This document shows positions 55,367-63,169 of a DNA stretch of 64,000 bases, in pieces. The number at the start of each line of letters is the position of its first letter. The stretch's first letter is position 1. This DNA comes from Arthrobacter sp. SX1312. Lineage in GTDB: Bacteria; Actinomycetota; Actinomycetes; Actinomycetales; Micrococcaceae. The stretch lies in the NCBI RefSeq assembly GCF_002929295.1, contig NZ_PJIM01000001.1, positions 62,001 through 126,000 of the forward strand. Direction: 5' to 3'. Below the pieces are notes generated by a model. It did no database searches, was not told the origin of the DNA, and was given only the letters and a program-made list of their open reading frames with translations. The position numbers and the translations under genes are program-made.

Positions 55367-56389
55367 ATGACCGAGGCCCTGCCCACCCTCTGGTTCGTAC
55401 TGATCGCCGTCCTGTGGTCCGGCTACCTCTTCCTCGAGGGCTTCGACCTCGGCGTGGGGATGCTGATGAAGCTCATGGCCCGTGACGACACCCAGCGGCG
55501 CGTGCTGCTCAACACGGTGGGCCCGGTGTGGGACGGGAACGAGGTCTGGCTCGTGACGGCGGTGGGCGCAACGTTCGCGGCCTTCCCCTACTGGTATGCC
55601 TCCCTCCTGTCCGCGCTCTACCTGCCGTTCCTGCTGGTCCTGCTCGGTCTGATCTTCCGGGCCGTGGGGTTCGAGTGGCGTGGCAAACGGCACAGCGACA
55701 CCTGGCGCAACGGCTGGGACCGGGCCATCGCGCTCGGGTCGTTCGCCGCGGCAGCCGGGATCGGCGCGGCGCTCGCCCTGACGACGACCGGCCTGCCGCT
55801 CGACGCGAACGGCGACCGCGTGGGCGGTGCCTTCGCCTGGGCCACTCTGCCGGCACTCCTCGGTGCCGCCGCCGTCGTGCTGTTCTGCCTCGTCCATGCC
55901 GCCGCGTTCATCGCCCTGAAGACCGACGGCGGCGTGCGCATGCTGGCGGACCGCCTGTTCCGCCGGCTCCTGCCGGTCGCGATGCTCCCGTTCCTCGCGT
56001 GGGCGCTCCTGGTGCAGCTGGACACGGGATCGGTGCTCACCTGGCTCGCCGTGGTCGTCGCCGTCGGCGCGCTGACCGCCGCCCACCGTTTCTCGTCGGT
56101 GGGCCGTGACGGCCGCGCGTTCGCGGCGCTGGGCCTCGGGATGCTGGCGCTGGTCGGGTCGATCTTCGGGGCCGTGTTCCCCGTGGTCCTCCCGTCGACG
56201 ATCGACCCCGCCTTCGACCTGACCGTGCAGAACGCGTCGTCCTCGCCCTACACGCTCGGCCTGATGAGCATCGTCGCCTGCTTCGGGGTGCCGCTCGTCC
56301 TCGCGTACCAGGCGTGGACCTACTGGGTCTTCCGACAGCGGGTCTCGGAGTCGAGCATCCCGGCGGCGCACGCCGTCACCGCACTGTGA
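55367..56389 (+). CDS. cydB: CydB, cytochrome bd oxidase subunit II
   Basis: The second structural subunit of cytochrome bd oxidase. The 340-residue protein has eight or nine transmembrane segments and the family hallmarks: LWFVLIAVLWSGYLFLEGFDLGVGML, NTVGPVWDGNEVWLV and FRAVGFEWRGKR. GGAAGGATCC precedes the ATG. Its stop overlaps the GTG of the next gene (GTGA), so assembly factor and oxidase are translationally linked. Confidence 0.96.
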   Translation: MTEALPTLWFVLIAVLWSGYLFLEGFDLGVGMLMKLMARDDTQRRVLLNTVGPVWDGNEVWLVTAVGATFAAFPYWYASLLSALYLPFLLVLLGLIFRAVGFEWRGKRHSDTWRNGWDRAIALGSFAAAAGIGAALALTTTGLPLDANGDRVGGAFAWATLPALLGAAAVVLFCLVHAAAFIALKTDGGVRMLADRLFRRLLPVAMLPFLAWALLVQLDTGSVLTWLAVVVAVGALTAAHRFSSVGRDGRAFAALGLGMLALVGSIFGAVFPVVLPSTIDPAFDLTVQNASSSPYTLGLMSIVACFGVPLVLAYQAWTYWVFRQRVSESSIPAAHAVTAL

Positions 56390-59300
56390 GCGGCGCCCTC
56401 GGGACCGCCGTGTCCCGGCCGGATGCCGGACGCGTTCCGGTCACCCCGGAGGAAGGCGACGCCGTACCGGCGGGCCGGCGCGTCTCGCCGCTGACCACGC
56501 TGAGGGCAGGAGGGCCCGCGGGCGCCGCGGGGTCGACGTCGGCGCTATACCTTCTCGGCGTCCTGGCCGCCGTCCGCGCGGCCGGGCTGGTGCTCCTGGC
56601 ACAGGCCCTCGCCCTCGGTATCGGCTCCCTCGCCGCCGGCTCGCTCGACGTCCGCGGCGTGCTGCTGCAGGGTGTCCTCGGTGCCGGACTGCGCACCGTC
56701 GCGGCGTGGGGGCAGGACGCCACCGCCGCGCGCCTCGCGCTCGGTACCAGGGAGCGGATGCGCGAGGCGGCGCTCCTGCGCCTGCTCGACGACGGCGGCA
56801 CCACGCGTGCCGCCGCGGGCAGCGGCACGGGCTCCCTCGCGGTGCTGCTCACCCGAGGGCTCGACGGGCTCGACAAGTACTACACGCAGTACCTGCCCGC
56901 GCTCGTCACATGCGCCGTGGTCCCGCTGCTCATCGGGGCGCGGATCCTCGCCGCGGACTGGGTCAGCGCGCTCGTCGTCGTCCTGACGGTGCCGCTCGTC
57001 CCCGTGTTCATGGTGCTGATCGGCCTCCACACGCAGGAGCACACGCAGCAGGCCACCACCGCGCTGGGACGCCTGTCCGACCACCTGCTCGAACTCGCGC
57101 GGGGTCTCCCCGTCCTCGTCGGGCTCGGCCGCGCCGCCGAACAGACCCGCGCCCTCCGGGACATCGCCGACACCTACACCTCCCGCACCATGACGACCCT
57201 CCGCACGGTCTTCCTCTCCTCCCTCGCCCTCGAGCTGATCAGCACCCTCTCGGTGGCGGTCGTCGCGGTCTTCGCGGGCGTGCGCCTGATCCACGGTGAC
57301 CTGGGCCTGGAGACCGCGCTGATCGCCCTCATCCTCGCGCCCGAGTGCTACGGCCCCCTGCGCGACGTCGGTACGGCCCACCACGCCAGCGAGGACGGGG
57401 AGGAGGCCGGCGCCCGCGTCCGTGCGGTCATCGACGCCTCCGCGGCACCGCCGGAGGACCTGCCGGTGCGCGCGGGCCAGGCGGACGGCGGGGCGGGTGG
57501 ACCGGACGCCATCCGGGTGGAGGGCCTCACTGCCCGGTACGACGGCCTCCTCGAGCCGGTCCTCCCAGGCATCTCCCTCGTGCTCGAGCCCGGGACGGTG
57601 ACCGCGCTCCGGGGCCCGAGCGGTTCCGGGAAGTCCACCCTGATGCGCGCCCTGGCCGGGGGAGCGGCCCTCCCTCCCGGGCTCCGCCTCGGGGGCCGGG
57701 TGTCAGGGCTCCGGCCCGGCGCGGTCGCCTGGGTGCCGCAGCACCCCGAACTCCTGCTCGAGACGGTTCGCGCCGAACTCGCCCTCTATGCCGGGCTTCC
57801 CGCGGGATCGCCCATCCTCGACGCCCAGCTCGCCGCCGTCGGTGCCACCGGACTCGCCGACCGCCGCAGCACGGAACTGAGCCCGGGCGAACTGCGGCGC
57901 GTCGCCGTCGCCCGCGCCCTGCTGCGCGCACAGGATCCGTCCGTCACCCTCCTCCTCCTCGACGAGCCGACCGCCCACGTTGACGACGACGCCTCCCGCG
58001 CCATCCGCGCAGCCGTCATGGAGCGCCGGACCGGCCTGACCGTCCTGCTGATCGCGCACGACGACGAGACGGCGCGCCTCGCATCGGCCGAGGTGCGCCT
58101 CGGCGGGCCGCCTTCGCGCGGTGTTGCGCCCGGCCCGATGCCCCGCTCCATGGCGGAGATCCCGGAGATCCCGGACATCCCGGACATCCCGGACATCCCG
58201 GACATCCCGGACATCCCGGACATCCCGGAGAGGGCGGGGATGCCGGAGGTCCGGTCCGGCTGCGTGCCGGCGGAGCCCTACGCAGGGACCCGGCCCACCA
58301 CGCGGGCCCATACCGTTCCCGGCACCTCGCCCGGATCCGCGGTATCCGGAACCCCCTCCGGGGATGCGGTCGGGCGCCGGTCGCACGCCCCTGCGGCGTC
58401 GTGGCCGCACGTGGCCCGTGACGTGCTCGCGCTGGTCCGGCCGTGGGACCGGCGGTTCCTCGCCGCAGCCGTGCTCGGGCTCGGCGCCTCGGTCTTCGCC
58501 GTCGCCCTGACCGCGCTCAGCGGCTGGCTGATCGTCCGGGCCGCCGACCAGCCGCCCATCCTCTACCTGCTCACCGCGATCGTCGGCGTCCGCTTCTTCG
58601 GCATCGGCCGCTCCCTCCTGCGCTACGAGGAACGTCTCTGGCTGCACCGCGCCGTGTTCCGCCGGGCGGACGATACGCGGCTGCGCCTGTGGACCGGTCT
58701 GCTCGGCACCGGGCGGTCGTGGCGCACGATCGCCCGGGGCTCCGGGGGCATCGAACGGCTGGTCGGGGACATCGACGAGCTCCGGGACCTGTCCTCGCGC
58801 GCCCTGCTGCCCTTCCTGGTCTCGGTGCTGACCGGCACCGGCGCGCTCCTCACGACGGCCGTGCTGCACCCGGCCTCCCTCGGGTGGCAGGCACTGTCCG
58901 TCGTCGCGGCCCTCGTCGTCGCACCGGCCGTCGCCGTCCTGCGTGAGCGGGCCGCGGGCGCAGCCGCGGTCCGGTTGCGGGCCCAGGGCCTCGAACGCGT
59001 CACGAGCCTGCTGCGGGCCGCCCCCGATCTCCGGGTGAACGGCGTCCACCGGCCCGCGCTCGCCGAAACGCGTGAGCTGGGGGAATCGGTCGCGGCGGCG
59101 GCGCGTCGTTCGGCCGCGGCGGCGGGTGCGTCGACGGCCGTGATCGTCGCCGCGTGCTGTACCGCCTCCCTCGGCATCCTCGTCGGCGCGGGCGGTCTGC
59201 CGGCGGACCTCACGGCCGTCCTGGTGCTCATGCAGCTCGCCCTGATCGAGCCGTTCGTCGCCGGCACGTCCGCCGTGCAGCACTGGGGTCCACTGGCGGC

Positions 59301-60066
59301 CGTGACGGGCCGGATCCTCCCGCACCTCAGCCCTGCCGGCTGGGAGGAGGGCCTGCAGCACACGGACGGCAGCATCGGCGGCCCGCCCGCGCAATCCGCC
59401 GCGCTCCGCCGGGCGAGCATCGGCTACGAGCCCGGGCGCCCCGTGGTCGCCGGCCTGGACCTCGAGCTGGCACCGGGGCGCTGGACCGGGCTCACGGGTC
59501 CCTCCGGCAGCGGCAAGTCCACGGTGATCGGTGCCCTCCTCGGCTTCCTCCCCCTCGAACGCGGGACACTCCTCGTGAACGGGGAGCCCGGGAACGACGG
59601 CGATACACCGCGCATCGCCTGGTGCCCCCAGGAAAGCCATCTCTTCGATTCCAGCCTGCGCTCCAACCTGCAGCTCGCCCGTGCGCCCGGCGACCCGGCC
59701 ACGGACGCCGAGCTGGACGCCGTCCTCGGTGCCGTGGGACTGACCGGCCTGGTCGAAGGGCTCGACGACGGGCTGGATGCACCCGCCGGGGCGGGAGGAT
59801 CCAGGCTCTCCGGCGGGCAGCGGCAGCGGCTCGCCGTGGCGCGCGCCCTGCTCACGCGGTCCGGCGTCGTCCTCCTGGACGAACCCACCGCCCATCTCGA
59901 CGCCGACGGCGCCCGGTCGCTGCTCGAGGATCTGCGGCGGGGACTCCCCGACACCGCCGTACTCCTCGTGACGCACGACCCCGCGGAGGCCGCACGGTGC
60001 GACGACGTCGTGGCGCTGGACGCCCGCGCCGTCCACGACCGGACGTCCCGGGGGGTGGACGCCTGA
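56386..60066 (+). CDS. cydDC: CydDC fusion, ABC exporter needed for cytochrome bd assembly
   Basis: A single 1226-residue chain joining CydD and CydC, which are separate in E. coli and mycobacteria. First half: membrane domain (about 40-350), Walker A GPSGSGKST (about 410-418), signature LSPGELRRVAVARALL, Walker B LLLLDEPTAHVDDD (about 525). Linker (about 575-680) with an 8-fold EIP/DIP repeat. Second half: membrane domain (about 690-930), Walker A GPSGSGKST (about 1039-1047), LSGGQRQRLAVARALL and VVLLDEPTAHLD. Characterised CydDC exports or handles heme and thiols. I chose GTG at 56386 for its overlap with cydB. Fusions of this type are known in other actinobacteria. Confidence 0.95.
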   Translation: MSGALGTAVSRPDAGRVPVTPEEGDAVPAGRRVSPLTTLRAGGPAGAAGSTSALYLLGVLAAVRAAGLVLLAQALALGIGSLAAGSLDVRGVLLQGVLGAGLRTVAAWGQDATAARLALGTRERMREAALLRLLDDGGTTRAAAGSGTGSLAVLLTRGLDGLDKYYTQYLPALVTCAVVPLLIGARILAADWVSALVVVLTVPLVPVFMVLIGLHTQEHTQQATTALGRLSDHLLELARGLPVLVGLGRAAEQTRALRDIADTYTSRTMTTLRTVFLSSLALELISTLSVAVVAVFAGVRLIHGDLGLETALIALILAPECYGPLRDVGTAHHASEDGEEAGARVRAVIDASAAPPEDLPVRAGQADGGAGGPDAIRVEGLTARYDGLLEPVLPGISLVLEPGTVTALRGPSGSGKSTLMRALAGGAALPPGLRLGGRVSGLRPGAVAWVPQHPELLLETVRAELALYAGLPAGSPILDAQLAAVGATGLADRRSTELSPGELRRVAVARALLRAQDPSVTLLLLDEPTAHVDDDASRAIRAAVMERRTGLTVLLIAHDDETARLASAEVRLGGPPSRGVAPGPMPRSMAEIPEIPDIPDIPDIPDIPDIPDIPERAGMPEVRSGCVPAEPYAGTRPTTRAHTVPGTSPGSAVSGTPSGDAVGRRSHAPAASWPHVARDVLALVRPWDRRFLAAAVLGLGASVFAVALTALSGWLIVRAADQPPILYLLTAIVGVRFFGIGRSLLRYEERLWLHRAVFRRADDTRLRLWTGLLGTGRSWRTIARGSGGIERLVGDIDELRDLSSRALLPFLVSVLTGTGALLTTAVLHPASLGWQALSVVAALVVAPAVAVLRERAAGAAAVRLRAQGLERVTSLLRAAPDLRVNGVHRPALAETRELGESVAAAARRSAAAAGASTAVIVAACCTASLGILVGAGGLPADLTAVLVLMQLALIEPFVAGTSAVQHWGPLAAVTGRILPHLSPAGWEEGLQHTDGSIGGPPAQSAALRRASIGYEPGRPVVAGLDLELAPGRWTGLTGPSGSGKSTVIGALLGFLPLERGTLLVNGEPGNDGDTPRIAWCPQESHLFDSSLRSNLQLARAPGDPATDAELDAVLGAVGLTGLVEGLDDGLDAPAGAGGSRLSGGQRQRLAVARALLTRSGVVLLDEPTAHLDADGARSLLEDLRRGLPDTAVLLVTHDPAEAARCDDVVALDARAVHDRTSRGVDA
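58156..58227 (+). repeat. 9-bp minisatellite in the CydDC linker
   Basis: Eight in-frame 9-bp units: two GAGATCCCG, then six GACATCCCG, coding for EIP and DIP repeats (about residues 591-614). Being a multiple of three, copy-number changes would keep the frame. Confidence 0.95.
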
Positions 60067-60151
60067 CCGGCGGGGCCACGCCAGGCCGGCCGGGTACGCC
60101 ACGGACTGCTCCGTCCTACCCCGGGTGAGGGTGGGCGCGCTCCTCCTGGAA

Positions 60152-60163
60152 TACGCTGGGGCC
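60152..60163 (+). promoter_or_regulatory. Leaderless promoter hexamer of the GNAT gene
   Basis: TACGCT at 60152-60157 ends six bases before the ATG at 60164; the same hexamer and spacing occur at the RDD gene. Confidence 0.5.
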
Positions 60164-61213
60164 ATGAACACGCCCTCCACGCCCGGCCACGACGCCGGTG
60201 CGGACACCCCGGCACCGGATGCTCCACAGCTGCCCGACGGGCTGCAGTGGCGGGCGCTCACCTACGCCGACATCCCCCGCTGGCATGCGCTCATCCGGCG
60301 CATCGCGGAGCAGGACCAGCCGGACTGGGTGGAAGAGCGCGCCGACCTCGAGCAGGCATTGCGGGCCTCGAAGAACGATCCCCGCAGGGACACCGTCGCC
60401 GGGTTCGACGGCGACGGCGAGCCGCGGGCCTTCGGGCGCCTGTCGCGGAATCCCGGCTCGTCGCTCATCCACGGCGCCGGCGGGGTCGACCACGCGTGGC
60501 GCGGCCGCGGTATCGGCCGGGCCGTCCTCGCCTGGCAGGCCTGGCGCGCGGAGATGCGGCTGCGGGAGACCGGACACACGGAGGGGGTCTTCCGGAACTA
60601 CGTCGAGGAGCGCAACCCCTCGCACCTGGCGCTGCTCACCGCGAGCGGCAGCAGCATCGTCCGCTACTTCACGGAGATGACAAGGCCGCTGGACCAGCCC
60701 ATCCCCGACCTCACCTTCCCCGAGGGGCTGCAGCTCCTCACCTTCGCCGAGGGCGCGGACCGCGGCATCTCCGAGCTGGTCCGCCTCGCCCACAACGACG
60801 CCTTCCAGGACCACTGGGGGAGCGAGCCGCGCGATCAGGAATCGTGGCAGTTCACCGTCAGCCACCCGGAGTTCCGTGCGGACTGGAGCCTCGCGCTCCT
60901 GGACCCCTCGACGGGCGAGGTCGTCGCCTACCAGCTGTCCAGCTACGATCCCGATTCCCAGCGGCTGCTCGGCCGCACGGAGGGCTATACCGACCTCCTC
61001 GGTGTCCGGCGGACCTGGCGGGGTCGCGGCCTCGCCCCGGCCCTGCTGGCCGAGGCGATGAGGCGGTACCGCGCGGCGGGCATGCAGAACGCAGGGCTCG
61101 GCGTCGACACCGAGAACCCCTCGGGGGCGCTCGGCCTGTACGAGCGCATGGGCTACGTCCCGACCCAGCGGTCGATCGTGTTCGACCTGCCGTTGCACGT
61201 GCGCCCCGCCTGA
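60164..61213 (+). CDS. Tandem GNAT acetyltransferase
   Basis: A 349-residue cytosolic protein with two GNAT folds. The N-terminal fold (about 30-180) has AWRGRGIGRAVL as the acetyl-CoA loop; the C-terminal fold (about 190-345) has RTWRGRGLAPALL and GVDTENPSGALGLYERMGY. This two-domain layout recalls mycothiol synthase MshD and Eis-like groups, but I see nothing that fixes the substrate. The ATG at 60164 follows a leaderless promoter; the frame to 60125 is not conserved. Confidence 0.88.
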   Translation: MNTPSTPGHDAGADTPAPDAPQLPDGLQWRALTYADIPRWHALIRRIAEQDQPDWVEERADLEQALRASKNDPRRDTVAGFDGDGEPRAFGRLSRNPGSSLIHGAGGVDHAWRGRGIGRAVLAWQAWRAEMRLRETGHTEGVFRNYVEERNPSHLALLTASGSSIVRYFTEMTRPLDQPIPDLTFPEGLQLLTFAEGADRGISELVRLAHNDAFQDHWGSEPRDQESWQFTVSHPEFRADWSLALLDPSTGEVVAYQLSSYDPDSQRLLGRTEGYTDLLGVRRTWRGRGLAPALLAEAMRRYRAAGMQNAGLGVDTENPSGALGLYERMGYVPTQRSIVFDLPLHVRPA

Positions 61214-61267
61214 CCCTTCCCCCACCTCTTCCCCTCGGCGCGCGGACTGTGGTTCACTCGTAGGCAC

Positions 61268-61386
61268 GGAGGGGAGTATCCCCACATCCGGTTCGTCGTC
61301 ACTACGAGGGTCCCGGCACCCTCCGGCGGACAGGGCCACCCGGGTGGCCGGGAGAGACCTCCAGTTGGTATCCACTGACTGGAAGG
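61268..61386 (+). ncRNA. yybP-ykoY (manganese) riboswitch before terC
   Basis: The 179-nt leader of terC fits the yybP-ykoY class: GGGGAGUA at 61271-61278 and GAGACC at 61354-61359, the class hallmarks, closed by P1 GGAGG (61268-61272) with CCUCC (61358-61362). Internal stems include CCCGG with CCGGG, and a GGCCACC/GGTGGCC hairpin. The P1 3' strand CCTCCAGT (61358-61365) can instead pair with ACTGGAAGG (61378-61386), which contains the ribosome binding site of terC. Ligand binding that favours P1 would free the site, an ON switch. Class is known to sense Mn2+. Confidence 0.82.
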
Positions 61387-61392
61387 CACTTC

Positions 61393-62544
61393 ATGGACGT
61401 CCCCCTCTGGGTCTGGTTCGCCGTCATCGGCTTCATCCTCCTCATGCTCGTCGTCGACCTCGTCGCACACCGGTACGCCCACGTCATCAGCGTCCGCGAG
61501 GCGGCCGCCTGGTCCGGCGTGTGGGTGTTCTGCGGCATCGTGTTCGGGATCATCGTGTGGCGGGTCTGGGGCGCCGGGTTCGGGCAGCAGTACTTCGCCG
61601 GCTACCTCATCGAGAAGTCCCTCGCCGTGGACAACGTCTTCGTCTGGGCGATCATCTTCACGTTCTTCGCCGTCCCCCGCGAGTACCAGCACCGCGTCCT
61701 GTTCTTCGGGGTCCTCGGCGCCCTGGTCTTCCGCGGGATCTTCATCGCCGCCGGGTCGGTGCTGATCCAGAACTTCTCCGGGGTCCTCTACGTCTTCGCG
61801 GCCTTCCTGCTCTTCACCGGGTACCGGATGCTCGTCCAGCGCGACGAGCACATCGATCCGTCGAAGTCGCGGGCCCTGAAGCTCTTCCGCCGGTACGTGC
61901 CCACGACGGACGCCTTCCACGGCCAGCGGTTCCTCATCCGGAAGAACGGGATCCTGCTCGCCACCCCCTTGCTCGCCGTCCTCGTCCTGGTGGAAGTCAC
62001 CGACATCGTCTTCGCCGTCGACTCAATCCCCGCGATCTTCGCCGTCACCGACGAGGTGTTCCTCGTCTTCACCGCGAACGCGTTCGCGATCCTGGGCCTG
62101 CGCGCCATGTACTTCCTGCTGGCCGACCTCATCCACCGCTTCGTGTACCTGAAGGTCGGGCTCGCCCTGGTCCTCGTCTGGGTGGGCATCAAGATGGCCC
62201 TCAAGATCGACCTCTACTACATCCCCACGCCGATCTCCCTCGCAGTGATCACCACCATCCTCACCGCCGCCGTCGTCGCGAGCCTGGTCGCCACCCGCGG
62301 CCAGGCACGGCGGGACCTGCCGGGACCCGCCGTCGCCCCCTTCCGCACCGCCGGCGAGGAGGAGATGGCCGCCCTCCAGCCGCTCCAGGGCGGGCGCCGC
62401 GGCTCGACGGCGCGGGCTCGGGCCGGCCGGGACGGCGGGCCGGAGATGTCCACGGGCGACGACGCGCAACCGACGCCCGGCCCGGGGCCGGATCAGGGCG
62501 AGCCCGCGGACGGCGGGACGAGCGGCATGGACCGCCGGTCATGA
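61393..62544 (+). CDS. TerC/Alx family membrane protein
   Basis: A TerC-family integral membrane protein of 383 residues with about nine transmembrane segments. TerC members (E. coli Alx and others) are linked to manganese export and metal homeostasis. Seen: LVVDLVAHRYAHVISVREAAAW near the N-terminus, EKSLAVDNVFVWAII with acidic membrane residues and VEVTDIVFAVDSIPAIFAVT, the family signature. The last 90 residues are Pro/Gly/Arg-rich and disordered. GGAAGG precedes the ATG by six bases. The manganese riboswitch in its leader supports a role in Mn efflux or Mn loading of exported proteins. Confidence 0.93.
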   Translation: MDVPLWVWFAVIGFILLMLVVDLVAHRYAHVISVREAAAWSGVWVFCGIVFGIIVWRVWGAGFGQQYFAGYLIEKSLAVDNVFVWAIIFTFFAVPREYQHRVLFFGVLGALVFRGIFIAAGSVLIQNFSGVLYVFAAFLLFTGYRMLVQRDEHIDPSKSRALKLFRRYVPTTDAFHGQRFLIRKNGILLATPLLAVLVLVEVTDIVFAVDSIPAIFAVTDEVFLVFTANAFAILGLRAMYFLLADLIHRFVYLKVGLALVLVWVGIKMALKIDLYYIPTPISLAVITTILTAAVVASLVATRGQARRDLPGPAVAPFRTAGEEEMAALQPLQGGRRGSTARARAGRDGGPEMSTGDDAQPTPGPGPDQGEPADGGTSGMDRRS

Positions 62545-62702
62545 CGCCGGAGCGGAGGGCTGCCGAGCGGGTGGGGGTCAGCGCGCCGCGCGGCCGCGCC
62601 AGGGCCGGCAGCACCAGCGAACTCATGGCGCATCCTCCCCGCCTTCGTCCTGCGCCGCGGGCTCGCCCTGACCGTCCCGTCCGAGGACCCGGTCCCGGGT
62701 GG

Positions 62703-63122
62703 CTACTCGTGGACGGGCTCTCCGGTCACGCGGTGGTCGGCGTGGTTCATGCCCTCGAGGATGAGGCGGGACAGATGTCCGTCCACGATGCTGTAGATGA
62801 CGTTGCGCGCATCCTTCCGCGTGGAGACCAGCCCGGAGAGCCGGAGCTTGGCCAGGTGCTGGCTCACGGCCGTCCGGTTCGCGCCGGTGGCAGCAACGAG
62901 GCTCCCGACGTCGGCGGGCCCGCCGGTGAGGATCCAGAGGATGTGCAGGCGGGTCGGATCCGACAGCATCCGGAAGGTCGCCGCGCCGGCCTCGAGGCGC
63001 TCGGCGTCCGGCTCCACCGGGTGGACGAGGCTCGGCCCGCCCTGCGGGCCGTCGTCCGGAGCGGCGGGCCCCCGGGGGTCGGCGGACTCCCCACCCAGAT
63101 GTCCGCCCGTCTGTCCGCCCAT
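62703..63122 (-). CDS. ArsR family winged-helix regulator
   Basis: A 139-residue ArsR-type repressor. The ATG at 63122 was chosen; a GTG six bases upstream or other starts in the longer frame (to 63548) are possible. The first 45 residues are Gly/Pro-rich; the DNA-binding domain has FRMLSDPTRLHILWIL, the recognition-helix VSQHLAKLRLSGLVSTRKDARNVIYSI, and a His-containing C-terminal tail (HADHRVTGEPVHE) that may bind metal. No ELCVCDL-type cysteine site is present. It lies 47 bp downstream of the MFS gene on the same strand. Confidence 0.88.
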   Translation of the reverse strand: MGGQTGGHLGGESADPRGPAAPDDGPQGGPSLVHPVEPDAERLEAGAATFRMLSDPTRLHILWILTGGPADVGSLVAATGANRTAVSQHLAKLRLSGLVSTRKDARNVIYSIVDGHLSRLILEGMNHADHRVTGEPVHE

Positions 63123-63169
63123 GCCGACCACGTCCCTTCCCTTCCCGGCGCCTGCGGTGGTGTCCTGAC

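Noticed and set aside
53576-56371. A 931-codon minus-strand frame opposite cydA and cydB
   Set aside because: Composition artefact; it would also run through the BlaI-type operators and both cyd genes.
58156-58227. A CRISPR-like array
   Set aside because: The repeats are 9-bp, contiguous and in frame inside cydDC, with no spacers.
62687-62700. ACCCGG-TC-CCGGGT as a terminator beyond the ArsR gene
   Set aside because: A 6-bp stem with a 2-nt loop is too short to support on its own, though its position is suitable.
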